Shown here one piece after another: positions 35,402-49,050 of a stretch of DNA of 58,322 bases. Within the stretch, counting starts at the first letter, position 1, and each line of letters begins with the position of its first letter. This DNA comes from Candidatus Handelsmanbacteria bacterium (GTDB taxonomy: Bacteria > Latescibacterota > UBA2968 > UBA8231), in NCBI GenBank assembly GCA_016867395.1, contig VGJS01000023.1, forward strand, positions 1 to 58,322. Reading direction: 5' to 3'. Position numbers and translations under genes: made by a program. The notes beneath the pieces were generated by a model, which saw only the letters and a program-made list of their open reading frames with translations, was not told where the DNA came from and did no database searches.

Positions 35402-36678
35402 AGCGCCCCGGGCATCACTAGCGCCACCCCCCGGCGGGCGGGCAGCAGGTGGGCGGCGAGAAAGACGCGCAGCTCCGGCGGTCCCAGGTGGCGGTGGGCC
35501 TCGAAGAGGCCAAAGGGTTCGGCCCCCCGGCTGACCGCGCCGAAAACCGCCCCCACCGCCCCTTCCACCTGGTCGAGCCGCTGCACGGCCTGGCCGTAGG
35601 CCCGCCGCGCCGCCCTGGCGAATCCCTTTTCTAAAGTGTCTGTTTCCCGCGCTCTTTCCAGCTCTCCGAGGATCTCGGCCTCCAGCCCCGCCGGGTCCGG
35701 GGTGTCCCCGCCGATCAGGCAGAAAGAGAACTCCGGCTCGAAATACACCTCGCAGCCAAAACTTTCGGCGTCGATCAGGCCACTTTCGTAATGGCGGGCG
35801 TAGAAGTCGCTGGCCGCCCCAAAAAGAAGGTCCAGCACTAGCTCGGCGCACAGTTCCCGCCGCAGCAGGGCCTGGCCCTGAGCGGGGGCTCCCAGTTCCC
35901 CAAAGCCCAGGCATAGGCGAGGCAGGGCTACGGGCAGCGCCGTTGACAACCGGAGCGGGCCCTGGTGCCCGTCTGTGCCGCGCTGCAGCAGGGGCGAGGG
36001 GCCCTCGGCGCAACCCTCCAGGCACCGGCCCACCCTTTCGACCACCGCCTCGACCTCGAAGCGCCCGCCGATAAAGAGCCTCATGTTCCCGGGCCGGTAG
36101 AAGGCGCCATAGCAGCGCTGGAGCAGGTCGAGGTCGATGGCGGCGACACTGGCCGGCGTGCCGGCAATGTCCACCCCCAAGGGATGGTCCCCGTAGAGGG
36201 CCTGGAGCGCCCGGATGAAGCTGATCCACTCCAGGCTGTCGCCGTAGAGTTGCAGCTCGCGGGTGATGATCGCACGCTCCCGCACCACCCCCTCGGCGGT
36301 GAACTGGGGGTTGAGCACGAAGTCCAGGAGAAACTCCAGGCACTCCTCCACCCGGGTTGCGGCGGTGAAGAAGTAGGAGGTATTGGTATAGGTGGTGTGG
36401 GCGTTCACCTCGGCCCCCAGCGCAGCGAAGCGATCGCCCACGTCGCCCAGAGGGCTGGCAAAGAGGCGATGCTCCAGAAAGTGGGCTACCCCGTCTGGGG
36501 CTGTCTGGGGCGAGCTCCCGAGCAGGCGAAAGCTCCGGTCCAGGGAACCGTACCCCACACTGAGCAGGGCGTGGGCAGTGTGAAAGCCCGGTTTGGGCAG
36601 CAGGTACAGGCTCAGACCCGGCGGCACCAGGCAGGTGTAAACGCGCTCTCCAAGGTATTCGCTCTCCTCCATCCTCAC
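35398..36678 (-). CDS. M16 peptidase, catalytic type (YmfH-like)
   Basis: About 426 residues from GTG 36678, overlapping the previous stop as GTGA (an earlier GTG at 36687 or ATG at 36672 are possible). The zinc motif HxxEH is intact as GVAHFLEHRLF at about residue 70. The downstream zinc Glu is expected in RERAIITRELQLY. Two M16 alpha/beta units follow. Together with the next M16-like gene it forms a pair like Bacillus YmfF/YmfH and AlbE/AlbF, where one partner is active and the other lacks the zinc site. Confidence 0.85.
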   Translation of the reverse strand: MRMEESEYLGERVYTCLVPPGLSLYLLPKPGFHTAHALLSVGYGSLDRSFRLLGSSPQTAPDGVAHFLEHRLFASPLGDVGDRFAALGAEVNAHTTYTNTSYFFTAATRVEECLEFLLDFVLNPQFTAEGVVRERAIITRELQLYGDSLEWISFIRALQALYGDHPLGVDIAGTPASVAAIDLDLLQRCYGAFYRPGNMRLFIGGRFEVEAVVERVGRCLEGCAEGPSPLLQRGTDGHQGPLRLSTALPVALPRLCLGFGELGAPAQGQALLRRELCAELVLDLLFGAASDFYARHYESGLIDAESFGCEVYFEPEFSFCLIGGDTPDPAGLEAEILGELERARETDTLEKGFARAARRAYGQAVQRLDQVEGAVGAVFGAVSRGAEPFGLFEAHRHLGPPELRVFLAAHLLPARRGVALVMPGAL

Positions 36679-37970
36679 GGCCGCCACGCTCCCTGCGCCG
36701 GGTAGAGAAAGAAGGAAGTGTCGCGCCGCACCAGAGCGGCAGCCATGGCCACCGCAGCGGCGTCCACTTCATCCAGCCGCTCGCGCCATTGGCTGCGCGG
36801 CAGGTCCAGGCCGGCCAGGCGCTGCTGATAGCAGAAACGGATCAGCGCTTCGGGGCTGTCGTCCAGTGTTTCTAGATGCCGCTGGAGCAGAAGCCGGGAG
36901 GCGCTCAGGTCGGCCTCGGCAAACTCCCCCTGCCTGAGCGCCTCGTGTTGGGCTTCGATCTGGGCGCAGACCGCCCCGTAGGCGTCTGGGTCAATGCCGG
37001 CCTCCACGAAGAGCAGGCCGCATAGGGGTTCGAGGTGGGTGCCGATGTGGTAACACAGGCCTGCCGCTTCCCGCACCTGGCGAAAGAGCAGGGATTGGGC
37101 GTCGCCGCCGAACAGGGCGTTGAAGAGCAGCAGGGCCGGGTAGAGGGGATCCCCCATACCTATCCCGGTCCGGTAGCCCAGGACCAGACGGCCCTGGCTG
37201 ACTTCGTGTGCCTCGAACAACTCCTGGTCCCGGGGCGGCGGCAGCGCCGGGTCAGCTGGCGGTACCTGGGCCGGCCGGCGCGGCCAGCGGACCAGCCCAC
37301 CGACCAACGCCTCAGCGCCAGGGGTGGGTTGGCCGCTCATGAAGAGGGCCAGCGGCGCCGTGGCCAGCAGGCCCTGGTGGTCGGCCAGGAGCCGCCGGCC
37401 GTCTATGCCCCGGAAATCGGCCGGGTCGCCGTGGGCCGGCAGCGCGCAGGGATCGGCCCCGCACATCGCCTCCAGACAACGCCGGTGGGCGTAGGCGCTC
37501 TTGTCATTGGCCAGGCTGTGTATATGGGCGGCCAGGGCTTTTTTCTCCTGGCGGAGGTGGTCGCGCCGGAAGCCCCCGTCCTCGGCCGCCGGGTCCGCCA
37601 GCACCTCCCCGAGGAAGGACACCCCGGACGCCAGCAGGTCCTCTCTTCCGGGCAGATAGGGGGGGGCTACCACCTCCAGGCCCAAGTGGAGCAGTTGATG
37701 GTGGCCCAGGGCCTCCACCTCGACGGCGAAATTGGCCCCGAAAAGTTCGTCGAGGAAACCGTTGAGCCGCCGCAGGTCGGGCAGGCGCCGGGTGCCCCGC
37801 TCCAGGAGGCGGCCGATAAGGGCCAGGCGGGTATGGGCTCTGGGGCGCAGCGGTGCGGCGAGGAAGAGGTCCACCCGGATGGTCTTAAAGCGAGGATCGG
37901 CGCGGACGAAGAACTCGACGCCAGGCCCCAACTCCTGGCGGGAAAAATCAGCCCCGGCCATTCCGCTCAC
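36675..37970 (-). CDS. M16 peptidase-like protein without zinc motif (YmfF-like)
   Basis: 431 residues from GTG 37970, overlapping the unknown gene's stop as GTGA. The M16 fold is recognised from VDLFLAAPLRPRAHTRLALI, the QEKKALAAHI helix, LFNALFGGDAQSLLFRQVRE and GLCYHIGTH. Where HxxEH should be, the sequence reads FLDELFGANF, so it cannot bind zinc in the normal way. This is the inactive-partner pattern known from YmfF. The partner lies directly downstream. Confidence 0.85.
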   Translation of the reverse strand: MSGMAGADFSRQELGPGVEFFVRADPRFKTIRVDLFLAAPLRPRAHTRLALIGRLLERGTRRLPDLRRLNGFLDELFGANFAVEVEALGHHQLLHLGLEVVAPPYLPGREDLLASGVSFLGEVLADPAAEDGGFRRDHLRQEKKALAAHIHSLANDKSAYAHRRCLEAMCGADPCALPAHGDPADFRGIDGRRLLADHQGLLATAPLALFMSGQPTPGAEALVGGLVRWPRRPAQVPPADPALPPPRDQELFEAHEVSQGRLVLGYRTGIGMGDPLYPALLLFNALFGGDAQSLLFRQVREAAGLCYHIGTHLEPLCGLLFVEAGIDPDAYGAVCAQIEAQHEALRQGEFAEADLSASRLLLQRHLETLDDSPEALIRFCYQQRLAGLDLPRSQWRERLDEVDAAAVAMAAALVRRDTSFFLYPAQGAWRP

Positions 37971-39067
37971 TGGAGGCGCTTGCGGTACTCGCCCAACTGG
38001 TAGAAGGTTACGTGTTTGAAGTCCGCGAACCCCTCGGCCAGGGCGAAGCCCTCCCCGGTGGCGCCGACGAAGCGGTTGCGCACCAGGCTTTCCATGACGA
38101 TTTCGAGGAAGGTCTGGGAGTTGCGAGAGGCCCGGTTGATATAAGGGGAATTGCGCTGCCGGGCGAAGAGTTCCTCCCAGGTGAAGGGTCGGCCAATCTC
38201 GGGCTGGAGCTGGTCGTCGAAGAACAGGTAGATCACCCCGATCTGCTGGGGCTGCAGGTAGCGGACAATGTCGCGCAGCAGGACCCACAGACCGCCGAAA
38301 CGCCGGCTGGCCCGCTCGTAGTCGTTGAGTTCGACGAAGTGGCTGCGTTCAGCCTGGAACTCGGCGGGGGGCACGAAGACTGGGTGTTCCTCCGTGTACC
38401 CCTCCATAAACGCTTCCACCCGCCGGTCTGGGGCGGCGCCGGTGTAGCAAAAATCTAACTTAGGGATCTCGCGCTCTACCTGCTGGGGGCGGACGTAAAA
38501 CTTGTGGTTCTCGTATCGGCCCACCTCCTGCTGGAGGTGCCGGCGCACGATCTCGATGCGGTTGCGGTGGGCGCTGTGGTAGAGCCCGTCCTCGCGCAGG
38601 TACTGGACCAGGCTCTGGTAAATCACGCACTGGCCCACCTCCAGCAAGTGGCGGTCGTGGCAGAGAAAGCTGCAATCGCCGCCGCCGAAGGCCCCGTCGT
38701 AGGCGCGGCGGATGCTCTCCCGCTGCAGGGGCCGGGCGTCGGCCTTGGAAAAATGGACCATGATGCGGTCGATGCGCCCAGAGACTAGTCCCCGCTCCTG
38801 GCTGGCCTCGAAAAGCTCAAAGGCGCTGTGGATCAATCCGGCCTGGCTGGCGGCCCCAAAGGCGAGGCGCCCGACCTCGATGCGGGTGGCCACCCCGATT
38901 CCCTGGATATCGGTCTGCATCTGGGCCCTGCCCCCGTAGCGGCCCAGCATCCAGGTGACGCGGGCGTGCTGGCGGGACAGGGCCGCAAAATCGTTGCGGA
39001 CCTTGCGCGAGTACTGGAAATGGGCGCTGGGCTCGAAGTGGGCGACAATGTCGAAAACAGTGGGCAT
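37967..39067 (-). CDS. Uncharacterised 366-residue protein in exporter/peptidase operon
   Basis: No family recognised. It starts MPTVFDIVAHFEPSAHFQYS and has no signal peptide or transmembrane segment, so it is probably cytoplasmic. Notable features are a pair of cysteines near residue 132 (GGGDCSFLCHDRH), aromatic-rich helices (LYHSAHRNRIEIVRRHLQQE) and a central FVPPAEF. It follows the ABC exporter by 4 nt and overlaps the YmfF-like gene. Codon use and GC look like the neighbours, so recent transfer is not indicated. It may be an enzyme or adaptor acting on the exported substrate, but this is speculation. Confidence 0.75.
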   Translation of the reverse strand: MPTVFDIVAHFEPSAHFQYSRKVRNDFAALSRQHARVTWMLGRYGGRAQMQTDIQGIGVATRIEVGRLAFGAASQAGLIHSAFELFEASQERGLVSGRIDRIMVHFSKADARPLQRESIRRAYDGAFGGGDCSFLCHDRHLLEVGQCVIYQSLVQYLREDGLYHSAHRNRIEIVRRHLQQEVGRYENHKFYVRPQQVEREIPKLDFCYTGAAPDRRVEAFMEGYTEEHPVFVPPAEFQAERSHFVELNDYERASRRFGGLWVLLRDIVRYLQPQQIGVIYLFFDDQLQPEIGRPFTWEELFARQRNSPYINRASRNSQTFLEIVMESLVRNRFVGATGEGFALAEGFADFKHVTFYQLGEYRKRLQ

Positions 39068-39071
39068 AAAA

Positions 39072-40847
39072 TCAGGCCACCTGGGCCAGCCGCTCTATCC
39101 TTTCGTCGCGCAGCCGTTTCTGCTCCTTGGCCCATTCGGGGTCGTACAGCTCCCGGTACAGCCCCTCCTGTACGATCAGTTCCTCGTGCCGGCCCACCTG
39201 CTCCACCCTCCCGGCCTTGAGCACCACGATCTGGTCGGCGTTCTTGATAGTGGAAAGGCGATGGGCAATAATGAAGGTGGTGCGGTCCTTCATCAGATGT
39301 TGCAGGGCCTCCTGCACCTTGGCCTCGGAAACGGTATCGAGGGCGGAGGTGGCCTCGTCGAGGATAAGGATGCGCGGGTTGCGGATCAGGGCCCGGGCAA
39401 TGGCGATGCGCTGACGCTGCCCCCCCGAGAGGCGGGTGCCGCTGGAGCCGATGAGGGAGCGGTAGCCGTCGGGCATGGTGCAGATGAATTCGTGGGCGTT
39501 GGCCAGGCGGGCCGACTCCTCGATCTCCTCCAGGGTGGCATCGGGCTTGCCGTAGCGGATATTGTCGAGGATGGTGCCGCGGAACAGATAGGTCTCCTGT
39601 AGCACCATGCTCATCTGTTCCCGCAGGCTGCGCAAGGTGTACTCCTGGATGTCGCTGCCGTCGATGGTAAGCTCCCCGGTGCTCCGGTCGTAGAAGCGGG
39701 CGATAAGGTTGGCGATGGTGGTCTTGCCCGAACCGCTGGGGCCGACGAACGCCGTCACCTTGCCTGGCTCGGCGGCAAAATGAACGTTCTTCAGCACCTG
39801 ATCGCCCTGCTCATAGGCAAAACTGACGTTGTTGAAGACCACCTTGCCGGCCTGGATCTGGCGCAGGCCGTCGGGCCGGTCGGCCACCTCGGGCTCCATG
39901 TCCATGATCTCGAAGACCCGGCGGATGCCCACCTTGGCCGGCAGGATCTGCTGCACCACCCCGATCAACTCGGAGACCGGCGCGTAGAGCATGCCCACGT
40001 AGGTCAGGAGCAGGATGTACTTTTCCAGCGGCAACCCGTCGTTGAGCACCGCGAAGCCGCAGACCACCGTTACCAGCACCTGGCCCACGTAGCTGATGTT
40101 GCCGGTGGCGTGCCCCCAGATGTTGGAGAGGTTACCCGAATAGAGGTTGATGTCGTAGCTCTCGCGCAACTGGGTGATCAGCGCGCGGCTCTCGCGCAGC
40201 TCCCCCGAGTGGGACTTGACCATTTTCATGGCTCCCAGCACCTCGCTGATCTTGCCGTAGATCTGAGACATCTTCTCCGAGGACTTCCAGGCGTAGTTGG
40301 TGATACGGGCACGAAAGAAGAAGTACCCCAGAAAATGCAGGGGCATCACCGCCACCGCCACCATAGTCACCTTAGGGCTCTCGATGATCAGCACCCCCAG
40401 CAGCACCACGGCCTTAAAGGAGGAGATGAGGATGTTGAGCACCGTGCCTGTCACCAGGGAGGTGATCGAGTTGACGTCGTTCATCATCCGAGAGATGATC
40501 TCTCCCGAGCTGCGCGACTCGTAGAATCCCAGGGAAAGCCGCTGCAGGTGGTCGTACATACGCCGGCGCAGGTCGAACACCACCCTCCCCCCCAGCACCC
40601 GCATCTGGTAGGAGTAGAGATAGGAGAGCAGGCTGGTGGCGATCTGGATGACGAAGAGGATCAGCACGCACTTGATGAACAGGTTCCGGTCGCAGGTGGG
40701 AAGCGCCGTGCCCAGTAGGCGCGAGGACCACACCGGGGAGTAGATGCCCATGCCGGTAAGCACCAAGAGCACCGCCATGGACAACAACAGGTAGGTGCGG
40801 TAGGGAACGATGATGTCGTAGATGCGCCGCCAGATATTCTGCCGCAT
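39072..40847 (-). CDS. ABC-type exporter, fused membrane and ATPase domains
   Basis: 591 residues: six transmembrane helices (about 15-300), including YLLLSMAVLLVLTGMG and YILLLTYVGMLYAPVSELIG, then an ATP-binding domain with Walker A GPSGSGKTT, signature LSGGQRQRIAIARAL, Walker B ILILDEATSALD and an H-loop (FIIAHRLSTI). It belongs to the MsbA/BmrA-like homodimeric half-exporters for lipids, drugs or peptides; there is no peptidase C39 domain. It is first in the operon with the unknown protein and the M16 pair, so a peptide substrate is a reasonable guess. Confidence 0.93.
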   Translation of the reverse strand: MRQNIWRRIYDIIVPYRTYLLLSMAVLLVLTGMGIYSPVWSSRLLGTALPTCDRNLFIKCVLILFVIQIATSLLSYLYSYQMRVLGGRVVFDLRRRMYDHLQRLSLGFYESRSSGEIISRMMNDVNSITSLVTGTVLNILISSFKAVVLLGVLIIESPKVTMVAVAVMPLHFLGYFFFRARITNYAWKSSEKMSQIYGKISEVLGAMKMVKSHSGELRESRALITQLRESYDINLYSGNLSNIWGHATGNISYVGQVLVTVVCGFAVLNDGLPLEKYILLLTYVGMLYAPVSELIGVVQQILPAKVGIRRVFEIMDMEPEVADRPDGLRQIQAGKVVFNNVSFAYEQGDQVLKNVHFAAEPGKVTAFVGPSGSGKTTIANLIARFYDRSTGELTIDGSDIQEYTLRSLREQMSMVLQETYLFRGTILDNIRYGKPDATLEEIEESARLANAHEFICTMPDGYRSLIGSSGTRLSGGQRQRIAIARALIRNPRILILDEATSALDTVSEAKVQEALQHLMKDRTTFIIAHRLSTIKNADQIVVLKAGRVEQVGRHEELIVQEGLYRELYDPEWAKEQKRLRDERIERLAQVA

Positions 40848-41058
40848 TTTTCGTAGGCTTGCGCCGCCAACCCAACAAGGCGGGCGCGGCTTAGGGCCGG
40901 GTGTGGAGACCTGGTCTGATGGTGCTCAGGGATGAGGTCTGGGAGTTATCAATTGGGGTGGCTACAGGCGGGGGATTTCGGGGAGGTGCGGCCCGTCTCG
41001 GGCGAGGCGCCGGCAACGCGTGAAATTTACGGCCAGCCCCGGAAAAGAGCAAGGGCCC

Positions 41059-41087
41059 TTGCCCCCTTTTTGCCCTCCGGCTATGTT
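41059..41087 (+). promoter_or_regulatory. Promoter-like element for trmJ-like gene
   Basis: TTGCCC (41059-41064), 17 nt, TATGTT (41082-41087). The predicted start near 41094 is only 3 nt before the ATG, which would make the mRNA almost leaderless. No Shine-Dalgarno is visible. The rest of the 249-bp gap 40848-41096, including the side facing the ABC gene, shows no other clear site. Confidence 0.4.
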
Positions 41088-41096
41088 ATATTTACG

Positions 41097-41822
41097 ATGA
41101 ATCCGCTTGACAACGTCAAGGTCGTATTAGTCGAACCGGCGGTCCCGGGCAATATCGGCGCCTCGGCCCGGGTGCTGAAAAACACCGGCATCTCCCGCTT
41201 GGCGCTGGTAAATCCCGGAGCCTGGGACACCCCCGAAGCCCGGTGGCTGGCCCACGGCTCCGAGGAGATCCTGGACCGCTGCGAGATCCACCCCGACCTT
41301 CCCAGCGCCCTGGCCGACGCCCAACTGGTGGTAGGAACCACCCACCGGGTCGGCCGCCTGCGCCAGGTCAACTCCTCGCCACGCTCCGCCATCGCCCAGT
41401 TGGCGGCCCAGGCCCACCATCATCGCATCGCCGTGGTCTTCGGCCGCGAGAAGGACGGGCTGTGGCGCAGCGAGTTGCAGCACTGCCACCAGTTGATCCG
41501 CTTCCCCTCCGCCGTCGCCCACCCCTCCCTAAACCTCTCCCACGCGGTGCTCCTTTTTACATATGAGCTGTTCACCGAGCTGCGCACCACCCGTCCGGCA
41601 CCCCGCCGGGATCTGGCCACCGCCGCCGAGCGGGATCACCTACACCTGCACCTCTCCCTGGTCCTGGGCCGCATCGGCTTCAAACCCTTCAACGACGACC
41701 CAGCCAACTTCTCCCGGGTCCTGCACCGCTTCCTCAACCGCAGCCAGATCGAGCGCCTCGACGCGCTGGTGATCCACAAGATCTGCAGCCAGATTGAGAA
41801 GTTCGCCGCCCAGGGCACTCCC

Positions 41823-41828
<6 letters not shown>
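41097..41828 (+). CDS. TrmJ/SpoU-family tRNA (cytidine/uridine-2'-O-)-methyltransferase
   Basis: 243 residues from ATG 41097 (MNPLDNVKVVLVEPAVPGNI). SPOUT knot motifs are visible: VPGNIGASARVLKNTGI (motif 1), VVFGREKDGLW (motif 2) and HPSLNLSHAVLLFTYEL (motif 3). The C-terminal helical part, with FSRVLHRFLNRSQIERLDAL, is the TrmJ-type extension. TrmJ methylates the ribose at position 32 of tRNAs. The 3' end overlaps by 6 nt the convergent hydrolase gene. Confidence 0.88.
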
Positions 41829-46621
<4,793 letters not shown>

Positions 46622-46625
<4 letters not shown>

Positions 46626-47740
46626 TGCCGATCCCCCCTCCTCCTGGTATTGGCCGGCACAAATGGTGTTTTGACGATCTTTGCCCGCCTGGCCTTGCCC
46701 CGCAATTCCACCCACAGCGGGGTGCCGGGTTGGTGGTGCCCCACTTCGACATAGGCCAGGGCAATGCCGCATGCAAGAGCCGGGGAATAGGTCCCGCTGC
46801 TGACCGTGCCCACTTCTCTGCCGTCCGCGTCCAGCACCCGGCACTGGGGCCGGGGGATGCCCTGCTCGCCCAGCCGCAGGCCCACCAGCCGGCGCCGCAG
46901 CCCCTCCTCCCGCTGCCGGCGCAGAGCCTGCTGGCCGATGAAGCCGGGTTCCTTAGCCAGGGCCACCGACCAGCCCAGACCCGCCTCCAGCGGGGTGTGG
47001 TCCAAGGTCAGTTCGTGGCCGTACAGGCAATATCCCATCTCGGTGCGCAACACGTCGCGCGCCCCCAGTCCGCAAGGTTGGGCCCCTTGTTCCAGCAGGG
47101 CCGCCCACCATCCCTCCAACTCCTGGGCCGGACACAGGAACTCGAAACCATCCTCCCCGGTGTAACCGCTGCGGCTGATCCAGAGCGGTTTGCCGGCCAA
47201 CTCGACCCGAGCGCATTCCAAATAGGCCAGCTCCAGGGCCAACCCGCCGCCCAGTTGCGCCACCATCGCCGCAGCCTGGGGACCCTGGAGGGCCAGCATG
47301 CCGAACCCTTCGCTGCGGTCCTCGATCACCACCCCGGAAAAGCCCTGGGCCTGGGCCAGAACCCATTCGCGGTCCTCGGCCAGCCGCGAGGCATTGACCA
47401 CCACCAGGTACACCTGGCCCTTGAGCCGGTACACCAGCAGGTCGTCTACCGCGCCCCCCTGGGGGTTGCACATCACCGCGTAGGTCAGGCGCCCCACCCC
47501 CAGACCCGCCAGTTCGGGGGGCAGGAGATGCTGGAGGAAGGGCAGCGCCCCGGGCCCCTCGAACTGGATCTGCCCCATGTGGGAAACGTCAAAGACCCCG
47601 GCCCGGCACCGCACCACCTGGTGCTCCTCGTTGATGCCCCGGTACTGCACGGGCATCTCCCAGCCTGCAAAGGGGACGAGGCGGGCCCCGGCTTTGAGAT
47701 GGGCCCGCCGTAGTGGGGTCTGTTTCAGTTCAGTGCCCAT
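46622..47740 (-). CDS. gcvT: Glycine cleavage system aminomethyltransferase, T protein
   Basis: 372 residues: [20 protein letters not shown] at the N-terminus, [26 protein letters not shown], the [15 protein letters not shown] catalytic neighbourhood, [20 protein letters not shown] and the C-terminal domain. It transfers the aminomethyl carbon to tetrahydrofolate. It starts inside coaE by 11 nt and ends overlapping gcvP. No glycine riboswitch is visible upstream, as the promoter-proximal gene is coaE. Confidence 0.96.
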
Positions 47741-48356
47741 CGCCGGCCCGTACCCCCCTTTCCCCGGCGGCGAGTTGCCGCCAAAGGTCTTCTGCCTTCG
47801 CTTCCAACGCCGCTAAATTGCCCTCGTTGGGCACCACCAGGTCGGCCCGAGCGGCCTTGGCCGCGGCGGGCAGTTGCCGGGCCAGCCGCCGCCGCACCTC
47901 CCCCTCGCTCAATCCCTGTCGGGCAGCGGCCCGCTGGCAGCGCAGTGGCTCGGGGGCATCTACCACCACCACTAAATCGAAGCGATCCTCCACCCCCCAC
48001 TCGAAAATCAGGGCCGCGTCCACCACCACCTTTACCTCTCCCTTCGGACCGGCCAGCCGGTCCGCCTCCTTCCAGAGCAGCGCTTCGAGATAAGGGCGCA
48101 CGATCCGATTGAGGGTTGCCAACCCCTCAGGGTTGGCAAAGGCGAGCCGGCCCAGTTCCCGCCGCGCAATGCGGCCCCCTTGGCCGGCGATCTGCGGGCC
48201 AAAGGCGGCCACGAGTTCTGCGACCATCGCCGGGATTTCGAGGACCTGATGCCCCAACTGGTCGGCATCCACCAGGGCAGCGCCGCGCTTCTCAAGGAAG
48301 CGGGCAAAGGTGGATTTCCCCGAGCCCATGCACCCGGTGATCCCGATCAGCACCAC
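47730..48356 (-). CDS. coaE: Dephospho-CoA kinase
   Basis: 208 residues, the last step of CoA synthesis. The P-loop is [39 protein letters not shown] and [13 protein letters not shown] are conserved. The start is GTG. Its coupling to gcvT and gcvP is unusual. It faces clpP divergently, and no clear promoter was found on its own strand in the 77-nt gap. Confidence 0.94.
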   Translation of the reverse strand: MVLIGITGCMGSGKSTFARFLEKRGAALVDADQLGHQVLEIPAMVAELVAAFGPQIAGQGGRIARRELGRLAFANPEGLATLNRIVRPYLEALLWKEADRLAGPKGEVKVVVDAALIFEWGVEDRFDLVVVVDAPEPLRCQRAAARQGLSEGEVRRRLARQLPAAAKAARADLVVPNEGNLAALEAKAEDLWRQLAAGERGVRAGDGH

Positions 48357-48369
48357 GCCCTCCCGGCCA

Positions 48370-48398
48370 TTGACAGGGCCCGGCCCATCGAGTATTGT
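48370..48398 (+). promoter_or_regulatory. Sigma70-type promoter for clpP
   Basis: TTGACA (48370-48375), 17 nt, TATTGT (48393-48398). Transcription would start near 48405, leaving about a 29-nt leader before the ATG at 48434. No heat-shock CIRCE element is seen. Confidence 0.7.
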
Positions 48399-48433
48399 CT
48401 TCCGGATATTAAACCCATCGCCAGAGCAGATCT

Positions 48434-49045
48434 ATGGCCATCGTACCCATCGTCATCGAACAGACCGGGCGCGGCGAGCGCGCCTACGACATCTTCTCCC
48501 GCCTGCTCAAGGAACGGATCATCTTCCTTGGCACCCCCATCGACGACAACGAGGCCAACCTGATCATCGCCCAACTGCTCTTTTTGGCCTCCGAGGACCC
48601 CAAGAAGGACATCTCCTTGTATATCAACAGCCCGGGCGGCAGCATCACCGACGGGCTGGCCATCTACGACACCATGCAGCACGTCCCCTGTGACGTGGCG
48701 ACCCTGTGCGTGGGCCAGGCCTTTAGCATGAGCGCCATTCTGCTGGCCGGCGGCGCCAAAGGCAAGCGCCACACCCTGCCTCACGGCCGGGTGATGCTGC
48801 ACCAACCCTGGGGGGGGATTGGCGGCCAGGCCGCCGACATCCAGATCCATGCCCGCGAGATCGTCGAGTGGCGCACCCGGCTCAACCAGCTCCTCGAAAC
48901 GGACACCGGTCAGCCCCTCGACCGCATCGCCCAGGTCACCGAGCGGGACTACTTCCTCTCTCCCGATGAGGCCAAGGACTTCGGCCTCATTGACGGCATC
49001 TTGCACTCGGCCGCCTCCCTCTCCCCGCTTCAGCCGGCCGGCTGA
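48434..49045 (+). CDS. clpP: ATP-dependent Clp protease proteolytic subunit
   Basis: 203 residues, serine protease. The catalytic triad is at the canonical places: Ser98 ([10 protein letters not shown]), His123 (VMLHQPWGG) and Asp172 ([10 protein letters not shown]). [19 protein letters not shown] is the substrate-binding strand and turn. It has its own promoter and is not adjacent to clpX, which lies 2.3 kb away on the opposite strand. Confidence 0.97.
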   Translation: MAIVPIVIEQTGRGERAYDIFSRLLKERIIFLGTPIDDNEANLIIAQLLFLASEDPKKDISLYINSPGGSITDGLAIYDTMQHVPCDVATLCVGQAFSMSAILLAGGAKGKRHTLPHGRVMLHQPWGGIGGQAADIQIHAREIVEWRTRLNQLLETDTGQPLDRIAQVTERDYFLSPDEAKDFGLIDGILHSAASLSPLQPAG

Positions 49046-49050
49046 AACAC

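Noticed and set aside
35402..36772. Upstream part of the long minus-strand frame ending at 34364
   Set aside because: Before ATG 35401 it only shadows the two M16 genes in a shifted frame; the THUMP homology begins after that start.
47741..48433. Possible glycine riboswitch upstream of gcvT
   Set aside because: gcvT starts inside coaE and the 77-nt gap before coaE shows no tandem aptamer structure.
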